64,000 nucleotides of DNA, from assembly GCF_006757745.1 (NCBI RefSeq), contig NZ_AP019740.1, positions 62,001 through 126,000 of the forward strand, read 5' to 3'. Position 1 is the stretch's first letter. Each line of letters begins with the position of its first letter. The position numbers were made by a program, and so were the translations under genes. The DNA comes from Acinetobacter radioresistens DSM 6976 = NBRC 102413 = CIP 103788 (GTDB lineage: Bacteria; Pseudomonadota; Gammaproteobacteria; Pseudomonadales; Moraxellaceae). The notes below the pieces were generated by a model. That model was not told the origin of the DNA, made no database searches, and worked only from the letters and a program-made list of their open reading frames with translations. Shown one piece after another: positions 1-8,815 of the stretch.

Positions 1-1
1 T

Positions 2-1000
2 GTTTATTTTTTTTATGTTCTTAGTAATGGTGGCGACGCAATTAGCTATTTTAGATGGGCTGTTGATAATAATGTAAATCTCAATTTTGGAACTGCATTT
101 GTTATTAATTTCACTGCTTTTTTCGTTAATTATTTAAAATTTTCATTCATTGACTTATTTGTTTTGTATAATTTTTTTGGTTATGTAGGGGTTCTTTTTT
201 TTGCTGCTTCTATTATACAAGCTATTAAAGTTAAAAAATTACCTTATAGGCTTTTTGGTTTATTATTTATTTTTTTGCCTTCAGTGAGTTTTTGGACTAG
301 TGCATTAGGAAAAGATTCTCTTGCATTTATGGCTACGGGGATGGCGCTATGGGGGGCACTAAACTATAAAAATAGAAAATGGTTAATAATTTTATCTATT
401 TTTTTAATGTTATTAGTAAGACCTCATATTGCTTTTGTATTATTAATATCTTTTATATTATCTTTAATTTTGGATAAAAAAGTTTCTTTCTATACAAGGA
501 TTTTTATGGGTTCAATAGCATCTATTGTTTCTATAGTGATGCTTCCTGTAATTATAAATTATGTGGGGTTGGAGGAAGGTAGTGGGATAGATGATGTTAG
601 TGATTATGTAGATAAAAGACAAAGTTATAATGCCGGAGGTGGTAGCAGTATAGATATTAGTTCGATGTCTTTACCAATGCAGATGCTTACATATCTATTT
701 AGACCTTTACCTTTTGAAGCACATTCTATTTTTGCCTTATTAGCCTCCTTTGATAATATTATTTTAATTTTATTAGTACTAATGGGTTTTTACTTTATAT
801 TTAAAAAAAATAAACCTTCTATTGAATCAAATAGGTTGTTTTTATGGTTGTATTTCTATTTGTCATTAATTATTTTGGCATCAACTACTGCAAATCTGGG
901 TATTGCAATGCGACAAAAATGGATGATTCTCCCCTTTTTAATATTTTTACTTTTAAGTGTTATTGGAAATAATGAATTGAAAATTGAGAAGATAAAATGA
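2..1000 (+). CDS. wzy: O-/K-antigen polymerase Wzy, 5' end outside window
   Basis: Hydrophobic multi-spanning inner-membrane protein, probably the polymerase that joins capsule repeat units in the periplasm. The frame is open from the window's first bases (it reads SNGGDAISYFRW near residue 8), so the gene begins upstream; the TTG at 164 is not a real start. At least seven hydrophobic segments are visible, with a polar, Gly/Ser-rich stretch around bases 575-660 that would be an outer loop. It is much richer in A and T than the genes after it, as is usual for the variable part of a K locus. Its TGA stop overlaps the next gene's ATG by 4 bp. Wzy proteins share little sequence, so the call rests on topology, the GDA...YF motif and position just before a glycosyltransferase and the initiating transferase. 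A related EpsG-like polymerase is the main alternative. Confidence 0.7.
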   Translation, partial: VYFFYVLSNGGDAISYFRWAVDNNVNLNFGTAFVINFTAFFVNYLKFSFIDLFVLYNFFGYVGVLFFAASIIQAIKVKKLPYRLFGLLFIFLPSVSFWTSALGKDSLAFMATGMALWGALNYKNRKWLIILSIFLMLLVRPHIAFVLLISFILSLILDKKVSFYTRIFMGSIASIVSIVMLPVIINYVGLEEGSGIDDVSDYVDKRQSYNAGGGSSIDISSMSLPMQMLTYLFRPLPFEAHSIFALLASFDNIILILLVLMGFYFIFKKNKPSIESNRLFLWLYFYLSLIILASTTANLGIAMRQKWMILPFLIFLLLSVIGNNELKIEKIK

Positions 1001-2139
1001 CCTTTTTAATTATTTCTAGCTTTCTTCCTTCAGTCTTAAACTTCCGTGGAAAGTTACTCGAAGCGATCCATCAGCAAGGCTATGAAATCCATATTATTGC
1101 ACCTGATCTACCTTCTTTTTCTGGCGAGTATCAAAAACTGTTAGATCTTGGTTATTACGTACATGAAGTTTCCATGCAACGTACAGGCACTAATCCGGTA
1201 GCAGACTTAAAAACCTTAGGAAGCATGTATACGCTTATAAAAAAAATCAAACCTGATCATGTTCTATCTTATACGATCAAGCCGGTGATATATGGAACAC
1301 TCGCCGCATGGCTGGCACAGGTACCACATCGCTATGCTTTAATTACAGGTTTAGGTTATGCCTTTCAAAATGTAGAAACTCAGACTGAGCGAAGTATTTT
1401 CCAGAAACTGGTTCATGGTTTATACCAGCAGGCATTGTCGCGCAGTCATAAGGCATTTTTCCAAAATCCGGATGACCTGAAACTTTTTCAGGATTTAAAG
1501 CTTTTAAATACTCAAACAGCTACAGTAGTAGTGAACGGTTCGGGGGTCAATGTTGCTGATTTTAATGTATTACCTTTACCTGTAACGGCCGATCAAAAAA
1601 TTAAAATATCCTTCTTGTTGATTGCACGTTTACTGGTAGATAAAGGTATCCGTGAATATGCCGAAGCAGCAAAAATCATCAAACATAAACATCCGCATGT
1701 AGAGTTTAATCTGGTAGGCTGGATCGATGAAAATCCAGCAGCGATTATCCAACAAGAATTAGATGAATGGATTGCTAAAAAAACAATAAATTATTGGGGT
1801 AAACTAAGCGATGTTCGCCCTGCAATTGCAGAAAGCTCGGTTTATGTGTTGCCATCCTATCGTGAAGGCACCCCTCGTACTGTCTTAGAAGCCATGGCAA
1901 TGGGTCGGGCAATCATTACCACGGATGCACCTGGTTGTCGTGAAACTGTTACCGATGGCGATAACGGCTTTCTGGTTGAAGTAAAATCCGTGGAAAGTTT
2001 AGTAAAAGCAATGGAGAAACTCATTCTTCAGCCAGGGCTGATCGCTAAAATGGGAAGTCGCTCCCGAGAAATCGCACTTCATAAATACGATGTACATCAG
2101 GTAAACGCACATATGATGCAAGAAATGGGTTTAATCTAA
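997..2139 (+). CDS. Glycosyltransferase family 4 (capsule repeat unit)
   Basis: GT4/GT-B type glycosyltransferase, 380 aa, acting at the cytoplasmic face to add a sugar to the undecaprenyl-linked capsule unit. The C-terminal domain has the retaining EX7E signature (EGTPRTVLEAMAMG, about residues 289-302), followed by PGCRE and DGDNGFLV, the usual nucleotide-sugar binding elements. The N-terminal domain (FLPSVLNFRGKLLEAI) is the acceptor-binding half seen in PglA/WbpT/TuaC-like enzymes. It overlaps the wzy stop by 4 bp and its own stop abuts the next ATG, so it is translationally coupled to pglC. By position next to the initiating transferase it probably adds the second sugar of the repeat unit; donor and acceptor cannot be read from sequence. 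Confidence 0.85.
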   Translation: MTFLIISSFLPSVLNFRGKLLEAIHQQGYEIHIIAPDLPSFSGEYQKLLDLGYYVHEVSMQRTGTNPVADLKTLGSMYTLIKKIKPDHVLSYTIKPVIYGTLAAWLAQVPHRYALITGLGYAFQNVETQTERSIFQKLVHGLYQQALSRSHKAFFQNPDDLKLFQDLKLLNTQTATVVVNGSGVNVADFNVLPLPVTADQKIKISFLLIARLLVDKGIREYAEAAKIIKHKHPHVEFNLVGWIDENPAAIIQQELDEWIAKKTINYWGKLSDVRPAIAESSVYVLPSYREGTPRTVLEAMAMGRAIITTDAPGCRETVTDGDNGFLVEVKSVESLVKAMEKLILQPGLIAKMGSRSREIALHKYDVHQVNAHMMQEMGLI

Positions 2140-2748
2140 ATGTTAAAACGCTTACTCGATATTATCATCGCCTCCATTGCCCTGATCCTGCTTTCACCAC
2201 TTTATGCCTTTGTGGCTTACAAAGTGAAAAAAAATCTGGGCTCTCCAGTCTTGTTTCGCCAGGTGCGTCCCGGTTTACATGGCAAGCCTTTTGAGATGAT
2301 CAAGTTCCGCACCATGAAAGATGCTGTGGACGAGCAGGGTAATCCACTGCCGGACAGTGAGCGTCTAACGCCTTTTGGTCAAATGCTGCGTTCCAGCAGT
2401 CTGGATGAAATGCCGGAACTGTGGAATGTGATTAAAGGTGATATGAGCATTGTTGGCCCACGCCCGCTGTTGATGGAATACCTGCCACTTTACAGCCCTG
2501 AACAAGCCAAACGCCATGACGTGCGCCCGGGTATGACGGGTCATGCACAAGTGAATGGCCGCAATGCAATTGGCTGGGAAGAAAAGTTCAAGCTGGATAC
2601 CTGGTATGTGGAAAATCAGTCCATTTGGCTCGACTTTAAAATCATGTTTAAAACCGTACATAAAGTTTTAGCAAAAGATGATATCAGTGCCGAAGGCGAA
2701 GCCACTATGACACGCTTTACTGGCTCACAAAACAAGGATGAAACATGA
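2140..2748 (+). CDS. pglC: PglC-type initiating phospho-sugar transferase (Itr)
   Basis: Small polyprenol-phosphate phosphosugar transferase, 202 aa, which moves a sugar-1-phosphate from UDP-sugar to undecaprenyl phosphate and so starts the capsule/glycan unit. It has one N-terminal re-entrant membrane helix (residues 3-27), the KFRTM element, the catalytic Asp-Glu pair in SLDEMPELWNV (about residues 87-97) and SIVGPRPLL, and it lacks the extra N-terminal domain of WbaP/WcaJ. Starts on the ATG directly after the previous stop codon. The adjacent PglD-, PglE- and PglF-like genes suggest the substrate is a UDP-2,4-diacetamido-trideoxyhexose (QuiNAc4NAc type). In Acinetobacter such enzymes are named Itr; I cannot assign the exact Itr class. 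Confidence 0.9.
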   Translation: MLKRLLDIIIASIALILLSPLYAFVAYKVKKNLGSPVLFRQVRPGLHGKPFEMIKFRTMKDAVDEQGNPLPDSERLTPFGQMLRSSSLDEMPELWNVIKGDMSIVGPRPLLMEYLPLYSPEQAKRHDVRPGMTGHAQVNGRNAIGWEEKFKLDTWYVENQSIWLDFKIMFKTVHKVLAKDDISAEGEATMTRFTGSQNKDET

Positions 2749-3401
2749 TGACAGCTTTATATATTGGTATTTATGGTGCAAGTGGTTTTGGTAAAGAAGT
2801 TATGCCATTGGTTCGCCAGCAATTTCCAACCTTAGCCAAAGATAGCTTTGTTTTTATCGATGATGGCCAAGCCGGCAATAGTTTAAATGACTATGCTGTT
2901 TTAAGTTATCAGGATTTTCTTGCTAAACCGAATACACATAAGGCTGTAACGATTGCTATAGCAAACAGCCAAGTTCGTGAAAAACTGGTCCAGCGTTTAA
3001 CTGAAGACCAGATTCAGCATTTAGATGTTCAGGCCAGTAATACCGTTATTCTAGATGAAGTGCATATTGGCGAAGGAAGCTTACTTTGTCCTTTCACTTG
3101 TCTGACATCCAATATTAAAATTGGAAAATTCTTTCATGCCAATATTTATAGCTATGTTGCTCATGACTGTATCATTGGCGATTACGTCACCTTTGCTCCC
3201 GGCGTGAAATGTAATGGCAATATCCATATTGAAGACCATGCCTATATTGGTACGGGTGCTGTGATCAAACAGGGCACACCAGATCAACCTTTAGTGATTG
3301 GCAAGGGGGCAGTGGTGGGCATGGGCGCAGTAGTAACTAAAAGTGTGCCACCAGGCGTGACAGTAGTTGGCAATCCGGCACGTATTTTAGAGAAAAAATA
3401 A
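2745..3401 (+). CDS. pglD: PglD-like sugar O-/N-acetyltransferase
   Basis: NeuD/PglD-family acyltransferase, 218 aa. The N-terminal half is a small Rossmann-like UDP-sugar binding domain (IGIYGASGFGKEV, residues 6-18); the C-terminal half is a left-handed beta-helix with hexapeptide repeats ending in GMGAVVTKSVPPGVTVVGNPA. The His in YVAHDCIIGDYV (about residue 138) fits the catalytic base of PglD. Expected role: acetylation of the 4-amino group of a UDP-4-amino sugar made by the next gene's product. The ATG overlaps the pglC stop (ATGATGA); a second ATG 3 bp later is equally possible. Acetyl versus another acyl donor (for example 3-hydroxybutyryl, known in some Acinetobacter capsules) is not decided by sequence. 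Confidence 0.85.
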   Translation: MMTALYIGIYGASGFGKEVMPLVRQQFPTLAKDSFVFIDDGQAGNSLNDYAVLSYQDFLAKPNTHKAVTIAIANSQVREKLVQRLTEDQIQHLDVQASNTVILDEVHIGEGSLLCPFTCLTSNIKIGKFFHANIYSYVAHDCIIGDYVTFAPGVKCNGNIHIEDHAYIGTGAVIKQGTPDQPLVIGKGAVVGMGAVVTKSVPPGVTVVGNPARILEKK

Positions 3402-3432
3402 GTTTTTAAGGTTTTGAAAATTAGGAATTATC

Positions 3433-4608
3433 ATGTTAAACACTGCATTTGAACCATGGCCAAGCTTTACGCAAGAAGAAGCCGATGCTGTATCCCAAGT
3501 CTTGTTATCCAACAAAGTGAACTATTGGACTGGACAGGAATGCCGTGAATTTGAAAAAGAATTTGCTCAATTTGCTGGCACACAATATGCAGTAGCATTG
3601 GCGAATGGTACCGTGGCTTTGGATGTAGCCTTGAAAGCCTTGGAAATCGGTGCGGGTGATGATGTGATTGTGACTTCACGTACTTTCCTTGCATCTGCTA
3701 GCTCTATTGTAACTGCTGGGGCAAATCCGATTTTTGCCGATGTGGAAATGGACTCGCAAAATATCTCACGTCGTACGATTGAAGCAGTTTTAACGCCTAA
3801 TACCAAAGCGATTATTTGTGTGCATCTCGCTGGCTGGATGTGTGATATGGATCCCATCATGCAATTGGCTGAAGAAAAAGGCCTGTATGTGATTGAGGAT
3901 TGTGCCCAGGCACATGGTGCCATGTATAAAGGGAAATCTGCAGGTTCAATCGGTCATATTGGTGCCTGGTCATTCTGTCAGGATAAAATTATGACCACGG
4001 GTGGTGAAGGAGGAATGGTCACTACCAATGATGAAACCTTATGGAAAAAAATGTGGTCTTATAAAGATCATGGTAAAAACTTTGACAGTATATATAACAA
4101 ACAGCATCCACCGGGATTCCGCTGGTTACATGACTCCTTTGGCACGAACTGGCGCATGATGGAAATGCAGGCTGTGATTGGACGGATTCAATTGAAAAAG
4201 ATGTCCGAATGGACAGCACAGCGCAATGCAAATATGGAAAAAATTTATGCTGCCTTTACAGATAGCCCATACTTTATAGTTCATCGTCCATCAGATGATT
4301 ATGTACATGCTGCCTATAAATGCTATATACAAGTCAATACTGATGCTTTACCAGAAGGCTGGTCACGTGACCGAATCATGACTGAAATTAATGCAGAAGG
4401 TGTACCATGCTTTAGTGGGTCTTGTTCAGAAGTTTACTTAGAGCATGCTTTTGATGATACGCCATGGCGTCCAAAAGAGCGTCTTCCACAAGCAAAGCAG
4501 TTGGGCGAGACCAGCTTAATGTTTTTAGTGCATCCGACTTTAAGCACTAAAAGTTTAGTTAAAACAGTTGAAGTAATTCAAAAAGTCATAAAAATGATGA
4601 ATACCTGA
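3433..4608 (+). CDS. pglE: PglE-like UDP-4-keto-sugar aminotransferase
   Basis: PLP-dependent DegT/DnrJ/EryC1/StrS aminotransferase, 391 aa, expected to aminate the 4-keto sugar produced by the PglF-like dehydratase. Visible family elements: LANGTVALDVAL (residues 57-68), VIEDCAQAHGA (PLP ring binding Asp), and SFCQDKIMTTGGEGGMV, whose Lys (about residue 186) should bind PLP. An AGGAA ribosome site precedes the ATG at 3433. The gene is followed by a strong terminator at 4617-4657, so it ends the wzy-to-pglE transcript. Confidence 0.88.
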   Translation: MLNTAFEPWPSFTQEEADAVSQVLLSNKVNYWTGQECREFEKEFAQFAGTQYAVALANGTVALDVALKALEIGAGDDVIVTSRTFLASASSIVTAGANPIFADVEMDSQNISRRTIEAVLTPNTKAIICVHLAGWMCDMDPIMQLAEEKGLYVIEDCAQAHGAMYKGKSAGSIGHIGAWSFCQDKIMTTGGEGGMVTTNDETLWKKMWSYKDHGKNFDSIYNKQHPPGFRWLHDSFGTNWRMMEMQAVIGRIQLKKMSEWTAQRNANMEKIYAAFTDSPYFIVHRPSDDYVHAAYKCYIQVNTDALPEGWSRDRIMTEINAEGVPCFSGSCSEVYLEHAFDDTPWRPKERLPQAKQLGETSLMFLVHPTLSTKSLVKTVEVIQKVIKMMNT

Positions 4609-4616
4609 TTATTGTT

Positions 4617-4657
4617 GAAGCCAATATGAAATTAGCGCACATATTGGCTCTTTTTTG
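4617..4657 (+). terminator. Rho-independent terminator after pglE
   Basis: The GAAGCCAATATG arm pairs with CATATTGGCTC around a 10-nt loop and is followed by TTTTTT. It separates the upstream glycan genes from pglF, which must therefore be transcribed at least partly from its own promoter in the remaining 110 bp. Confidence 0.85.
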
Positions 4658-4768
4658 TTTTCATATTTCATATTTATTGTAGTACTCGGGTAAAAAATAT
4701 TTATTTATCAAAAGCAAAGGCGTATAAAGATTTGCATTTGATGAAATAATTCATACTAGAAGATCATC

Positions 4769-6643
4769 GTGAAACAACTTATTTTTAAACTTGCATCAGC
4801 TCCCCGACTTATTAAACAGGGTTTTCTAGTCTTACTGGATCTAATTGTCTTTCCGGTACTCCTGTGGCTCTGTTATGCCATTCGCCAATTTGACCCGAGT
4901 GTTGAGGTTGTACCTGGCCTAGATCATGGCGCTTTCTTGGTAAGCATTATTGGAGTCATCTGTCTAGCGATTTGCGGTATTTACCGTTTTATTGTACGTA
5001 CCTTCAATGAGTTTTTTATGGTCAAGCTGGCACTTGCCATGCTGTTAATGATTGGCACACTTTATGCCTTGGCCTATTTTTCTCCTGCTTTTATCCCAAT
5101 GTCTATTCCTTTTATGTTCGGCTTTATGATGTTTGGCTGGGTATGGTTTAGCCGGGCAATCATCCGTTTTGTCATTAAAGGTGCTTTACAATCTGGTTTG
5201 GGACGTAAACGTATTGCGATTTATGGAGCTGGTTATGCTGGCCAGCAGATTGCCGCAGCATTGTTTCGTTCAGATGAACACTTACCTGTATTTTTTATAG
5301 ATGATAAAGCAAACTTGCAGGGTCATATTGTTGGGGGCCTGTGTGTCTATTCTATTCAAAAGGCACTTGAGCTTCTTAAAAAACATCATATAGAAGAGAT
5401 TTTAATTGCTATTCCTTCGGCTAGCCGGGTCCGTAAAAGCGAAATTATTAAACAGCTGGAACCGGCACGACTTAAAATTACCGAGCTTCCGGGCCTGACC
5501 AAACTGGTAGATGGTGATATTAAAATCGCCGATATCCGTGAAGTAGATATTATTGACCTGCTTGGCCGTGATCCTGTGCCGCCAATTGATCACCTTCTGG
5601 CTAAAAACATTCATAATAAGGTGGTTATGGTGACTGGGGCAGGTGGGTCAATCGGCTCGGAATTATGCCGCCAGATTATTAAAAACCAGCCTTTACGTCT
5701 GGTAATTTATGAATTAACCGAGTTTGCCCTGTACAGTATTGATAAAGAACTGCGTCTGGCGACCCAATGCGAGATTATTCCAATTCTAGGGACCGTACTC
5801 GACCAGCAGAAACTGGAACGGGTAATTGAGCAGTACGCAGTACAGACGGTTTACCATGCTGCAGCCTATAAACATGTACCATTGGTCGAATGTAACCCAA
5901 TTGCCGGACTTAAAAATAATGCGATTGGTACGGCCAATAGTCTGAATGCTGCCATTAAAAAGGGTGTAGAAACCTTTGTATTGATCTCAACTGACAAGGC
6001 AGTCCGCCCGACGAATGTAATGGGGGCATCCAAGCGCATGGCAGAGCTATACTGTCAGGCGATGGCAGAAGAACAGACCCAGACCCAGATCAGTATCGTG
6101 CGCTTCGGTAATGTATTGGGCTCATCTGGTTCAGTAGTACCTCTGTTTAAACAGCAGATTGCTAAAGGTGGTCCGATTACTGTGACCCATCCTGAGGTTA
6201 CCCGTTATTTTATGACTATTCCTGAGGCTTCACAGTTGGTAATTCAGGCCGGGGCACTCGGTACAGGTGGCGATGTATTTTTACTTGATATGGGGGAGCC
6301 GGTACGAATCCAGGATCTGGCACGGCAGATGGTATCTTTAAGTGGTTTAACAGTTCGTGAACAAGATACAACCGAAGGCGATATAGAGATTTGCTATAGT
6401 GGTCTGCGCCCAGGTGAGAAATTATATGAAGAATTGCTGATTGATCATGACAATACACAAATTACAGAACATAGCCGTATTTTAAGGTCATTTGAAAAAC
6501 ACTATACCTTTAACGAGCTGTTACCTGTATTTGAACGTATTCATAACATGACAGCTATTCAGACTGATATTGACTGGGCACTTGGCCAGCTTGAATATTA
6601 TGTTGATGGTTATAAACGCAGTGGACTTGTTTCAGTAAACTAA
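4769..6643 (+). CDS. pglF: PglF/WbpM-type UDP-GlcNAc 4,6-dehydratase
   Basis: Membrane-anchored nucleotide-sugar dehydratase, 624 aa (FlaA1/CapD/WbpM family; called Gdr in Acinetobacter K loci). Four hydrophobic segments lie in residues 15-140. A CoA-binding-like Rossmann domain follows (IAIYGAGYAGQQI, about 148-160), then the catalytic SDR domain with VMVTGAGGSIGSEL (about 286-299), AAYKHVPLVE, and STDKAVRPTNVMGASKR (about 408-424), where Met replaces the Tyr of the usual YxxxK, typical of this dehydratase group. Expected reaction: UDP-GlcNAc to the UDP-4-keto-6-deoxy sugar that feeds PglE and PglD. It starts on GTG at 4769 with AGA-rich upstream bases. No obvious defects. Confidence 0.9.
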   Translation: MKQLIFKLASAPRLIKQGFLVLLDLIVFPVLLWLCYAIRQFDPSVEVVPGLDHGAFLVSIIGVICLAICGIYRFIVRTFNEFFMVKLALAMLLMIGTLYALAYFSPAFIPMSIPFMFGFMMFGWVWFSRAIIRFVIKGALQSGLGRKRIAIYGAGYAGQQIAAALFRSDEHLPVFFIDDKANLQGHIVGGLCVYSIQKALELLKKHHIEEILIAIPSASRVRKSEIIKQLEPARLKITELPGLTKLVDGDIKIADIREVDIIDLLGRDPVPPIDHLLAKNIHNKVVMVTGAGGSIGSELCRQIIKNQPLRLVIYELTEFALYSIDKELRLATQCEIIPILGTVLDQQKLERVIEQYAVQTVYHAAAYKHVPLVECNPIAGLKNNAIGTANSLNAAIKKGVETFVLISTDKAVRPTNVMGASKRMAELYCQAMAEEQTQTQISIVRFGNVLGSSGSVVPLFKQQIAKGGPITVTHPEVTRYFMTIPEASQLVIQAGALGTGGDVFLLDMGEPVRIQDLARQMVSLSGLTVREQDTTEGDIEICYSGLRPGEKLYEELLIDHDNTQITEHSRILRSFEKHYTFNELLPVFERIHNMTAIQTDIDWALGQLEYYVDGYKRSGLVSVN

Positions 6644-6657
6644 ACTTTGGAAATAAT

Positions 6658-7536
6658 ATGCAGATTAAAAAAGCGATTCTTCCGGTAGCGGGACTGGGAA
6701 CCCGCTTTTTACCCGCCAGTAAGTCTATTCCTAAAGAAATGGTAACTGTTGTTGACCGCCCGGCGATTGAATATGTGGTACGTGAAGCAGTAGAGGCTGG
6801 AATTGAAGAAATTATTCTGGTAACCCATGCGTCTAAGGGAGCTATTGAAAATTACTTTGACCGTAATTTTGAGCTCGAAACCACGTTAGAACAAAAAAAG
6901 AAGTTTGACCTGTTAAAAGAAATTACTGAAATTATTCCTTCTCATATTAGTGTTATTAGTGTACGCCAGCCACAGCCACTCGGGCTGGGTCATGCTGTGC
7001 TCTGTGCCAAAGCAGTAGTAGGGAATGAACCTTTTGCTGTTCTGTTACCTGATGTTCTGGTGAAAAATGAGAAAGGTATAAATGATCTGGCACAAATGAT
7101 GCAGCGTTATGAGACTGCACAGGCTGCCCAGATCATGGTAGAGGCCGTACCGGATGAGCTGGTGGATCAGTACGGTATTGTTGAGGTCTCTCTTCTACCT
7201 GAAGCAGGGCAAAGTATAGCCATGCAGGGGATTGTTGAAAAACCTGCAGTTGGTACAGCGCCCTCTAATCTATCGGTGATTGGCCGCTATATTTTACCGG
7301 CAGAGATTATGCAGCTGCTTGAGCAGACGCCCAAGGGGGCCGGTAATGAGATTCAGTTAACGGATGCGATTGCGCTTCTACAGCAGAAACAGGTGGTAGA
7401 AGCTTACCGGATGCAGGGACAGACTTTTGATTGTGGTAGCAAGTTGGGTTACCTCAAGGCAGTGTTACATTATGGGGTTAATCATCCGCAGCTGGGTACA
7501 GACTTTAAGGCATTAATTCAGGAACTCGATTTTTAA
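6658..7536 (+). CDS. galU: UTP-glucose-1-phosphate uridylyltransferase GalU
   Basis: Makes UDP-glucose from UTP and glucose-1-phosphate, 292 aa. The N-terminal nucleotide-binding signature LPVAGLGTRFLPASKSIPKE (residues 8-27) includes the G-GTR-LP-tK-PKE pattern; VEKP and GAGNEIQLTDAI are also conserved. It starts 14 bp after pglF, with GGA upstream of the ATG, and leads the galU-ugd-pgi-galE run that is a fixed tail of Acinetobacter K loci. Together with convergent pgm (glucose-6-P to glucose-1-P) it supplies UDP-glucose. Confidence 0.95.
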   Translation: MQIKKAILPVAGLGTRFLPASKSIPKEMVTVVDRPAIEYVVREAVEAGIEEIILVTHASKGAIENYFDRNFELETTLEQKKKFDLLKEITEIIPSHISVISVRQPQPLGLGHAVLCAKAVVGNEPFAVLLPDVLVKNEKGINDLAQMMQRYETAQAAQIMVEAVPDELVDQYGIVEVSLLPEAGQSIAMQGIVEKPAVGTAPSNLSVIGRYILPAEIMQLLEQTPKGAGNEIQLTDAIALLQQKQVVEAYRMQGQTFDCGSKLGYLKAVLHYGVNHPQLGTDFKALIQELDF

Positions 7537-7549
7537 AGCAGGAGGCACT

Positions 7550-8815
7550 ATGAAAATTGCGGTATTTGGCGCAACCTTACAAGCCGCGGTAATGAGTGCT
7601 TTATGGGCAGAGACAGGCCACCAGGTCTACTGGTGTCAGGGACTTGAAGAAACCTGTGCACCAGGTCTTACCCTGGATACCCAGCTACTTGAGCTTCTGA
7701 GCCGGCAAAAACACTTGGGGAATTTAAAAGAGACCAGTTTAAGCAGTTTAAAAGAAGATATTGATGTCTATTTTTTTGGCTTTAATCCCTCCTGTTTTCA
7801 GGAAGCCTTAGATATTGTCCAGCATTTAAGCCGTCAACCCATTATCCACCCGAAATTAATGATCAATGGTTCTACTTTTGGTTTGAAGGGTACAGCTTCA
7901 CTACAGAAAATTCTGGCTAAAGATGCCTGGGTTTACTTGCCTGACATGATTCAGGAGGGCAAGTCGGCTGAGAGTTTTACTCACTCACGTGAAGTCGTAA
8001 TTGGTATTGATGAAAAATATTATGATTTTGCCCAGACCCAGACCCGTGAGCTGCTGAGACCATTTTTTCCGTTGAGCCAGCAGTATCTGTTCATGCCCAT
8101 ACTAGATGCAGAATTTACCAAGCTGAGTATTTCTGGCATGCTCGCCACCCGCATCAGCTATATGAATGACTTGGCCCAAGTCGCAGAAAAATTGCATATT
8201 GATATTGAAAATGTACGTTTGGGCCTAGGTGCTGACAGCCGGATTGGTTCAAGCTATTTACAACCGGGAGTCGGATTTGGGGGCGATAATTTCTCCAGAG
8301 ATATTCTGACCCTGTCAGAAACTATGTCGAGTAGTGGTACCAACAGTCGCCTTTTACAGCAGGTCTGGGAGATTAACGAGCAGCAGAAGGAAATACTTTT
8401 CCGTAAATTATGGAATTATTACTGCTGTGACTTGCAAGGTAAAACGGTTGCAATCTGGGGTGCGGCTTTTAAGGAAAATACCAGCAGTACCATTAATTCT
8501 CCAGTGCATACCATGCTGGAAGCCTTATGGGCGCAGCAGGTCACTGTAAAACTGCATGACCCGGCTGCTCTACCAGATCTGGAAAACTATTATGGTAAGC
8601 GTGAAGACCTGATTCTCTGCCGTAATCCTTATGAAGCAGTACAGGATGCTCACGCCCTATGTCTGATGACAGCGTGGAAAGCCTACTGGAGTCCAGACTA
8701 TTCCCGTTTAAAACAGTTAATGGCACATCCTATGATTCTGGATGGCCGTAATATTTATGACCCAGCTTATGTCAGAGCCCAAGGTTTTGCCTATGAAGGA
8801 GTGGGGCGCATATGA
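7550..8815 (+). CDS. ugd: Ugd-like UDP-glucose/nucleotide-sugar dehydrogenase, divergent
   Basis: By position and overall pattern this is the K-locus Ugd (UDP-glucose 6-dehydrogenase), 421 aa, and the C-terminal domain has [11 protein letters not shown] and LDGRNIYDP, as in UDPG/MGDP dehydrogenases. The centre has [20 protein letters not shown], equivalent to the E-KL--N---A--I---NE helix of the family. However, the catalytic loop, normally GFGGSCFPKD, reads [10 protein letters not shown], so the nucleophilic Cys is absent, and the N-terminal GxGYVG dinucleotide motif reads GATLQAA. A very good AGGAGG site lies 8 bp before the ATG and the gene is tightly coupled to pgi (4-bp overlap). The enzyme may work differently, use another substrate, or have a non-catalytic role. 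Confidence 0.75.
   Translation: MKIAVFGATLQAAVMSALWAETGHQVYWCQGLEETCAPGLTLDTQLLELLSRQKHLGNLKETSLSSLKEDIDVYFFGFNPSCFQEALDIVQHLSRQPIIHPKLMINGSTFGLKGTASLQKILAKDAWVYLPDMIQEGKSAESFTHSREVVIGIDEKYYDFAQTQTRELLRPFFPLSQQYLFMPILDAEFTKLSISGMLATRISYMNDLAQVAEKLHIDIENVRLGLGADSRIGSSYLQPGVGFGGDNFSRDILTLSETMSSSGTNSRLLQQVWEINEQQKEILFRKLWNYYCCDLQGKTVAIWGAAFKENTSSTINSPVHTMLEALWAQQVTVKLHDPAALPDLENYYGKREDLILCRNPYEAVQDAHALCLMTAWKAYWSPDYSRLKQLMAHPMILDGRNIYDPAYVRAQGFAYEGVGRI

Noticed and set aside
164..166. TTG as start of the first gene
   Set aside because: The frame continues open and protein-like to the window edge, so the real start is upstream.
2365..2661. Open frame on the minus strand inside pglC
   Set aside because: It is fully contained in a strongly conserved gene, has no ribosome site, and its composition mirrors the real gene.
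8334..8549. Short plus-strand frame inside ugd
   Set aside because: Out-of-frame shadow of the ugd coding sequence.
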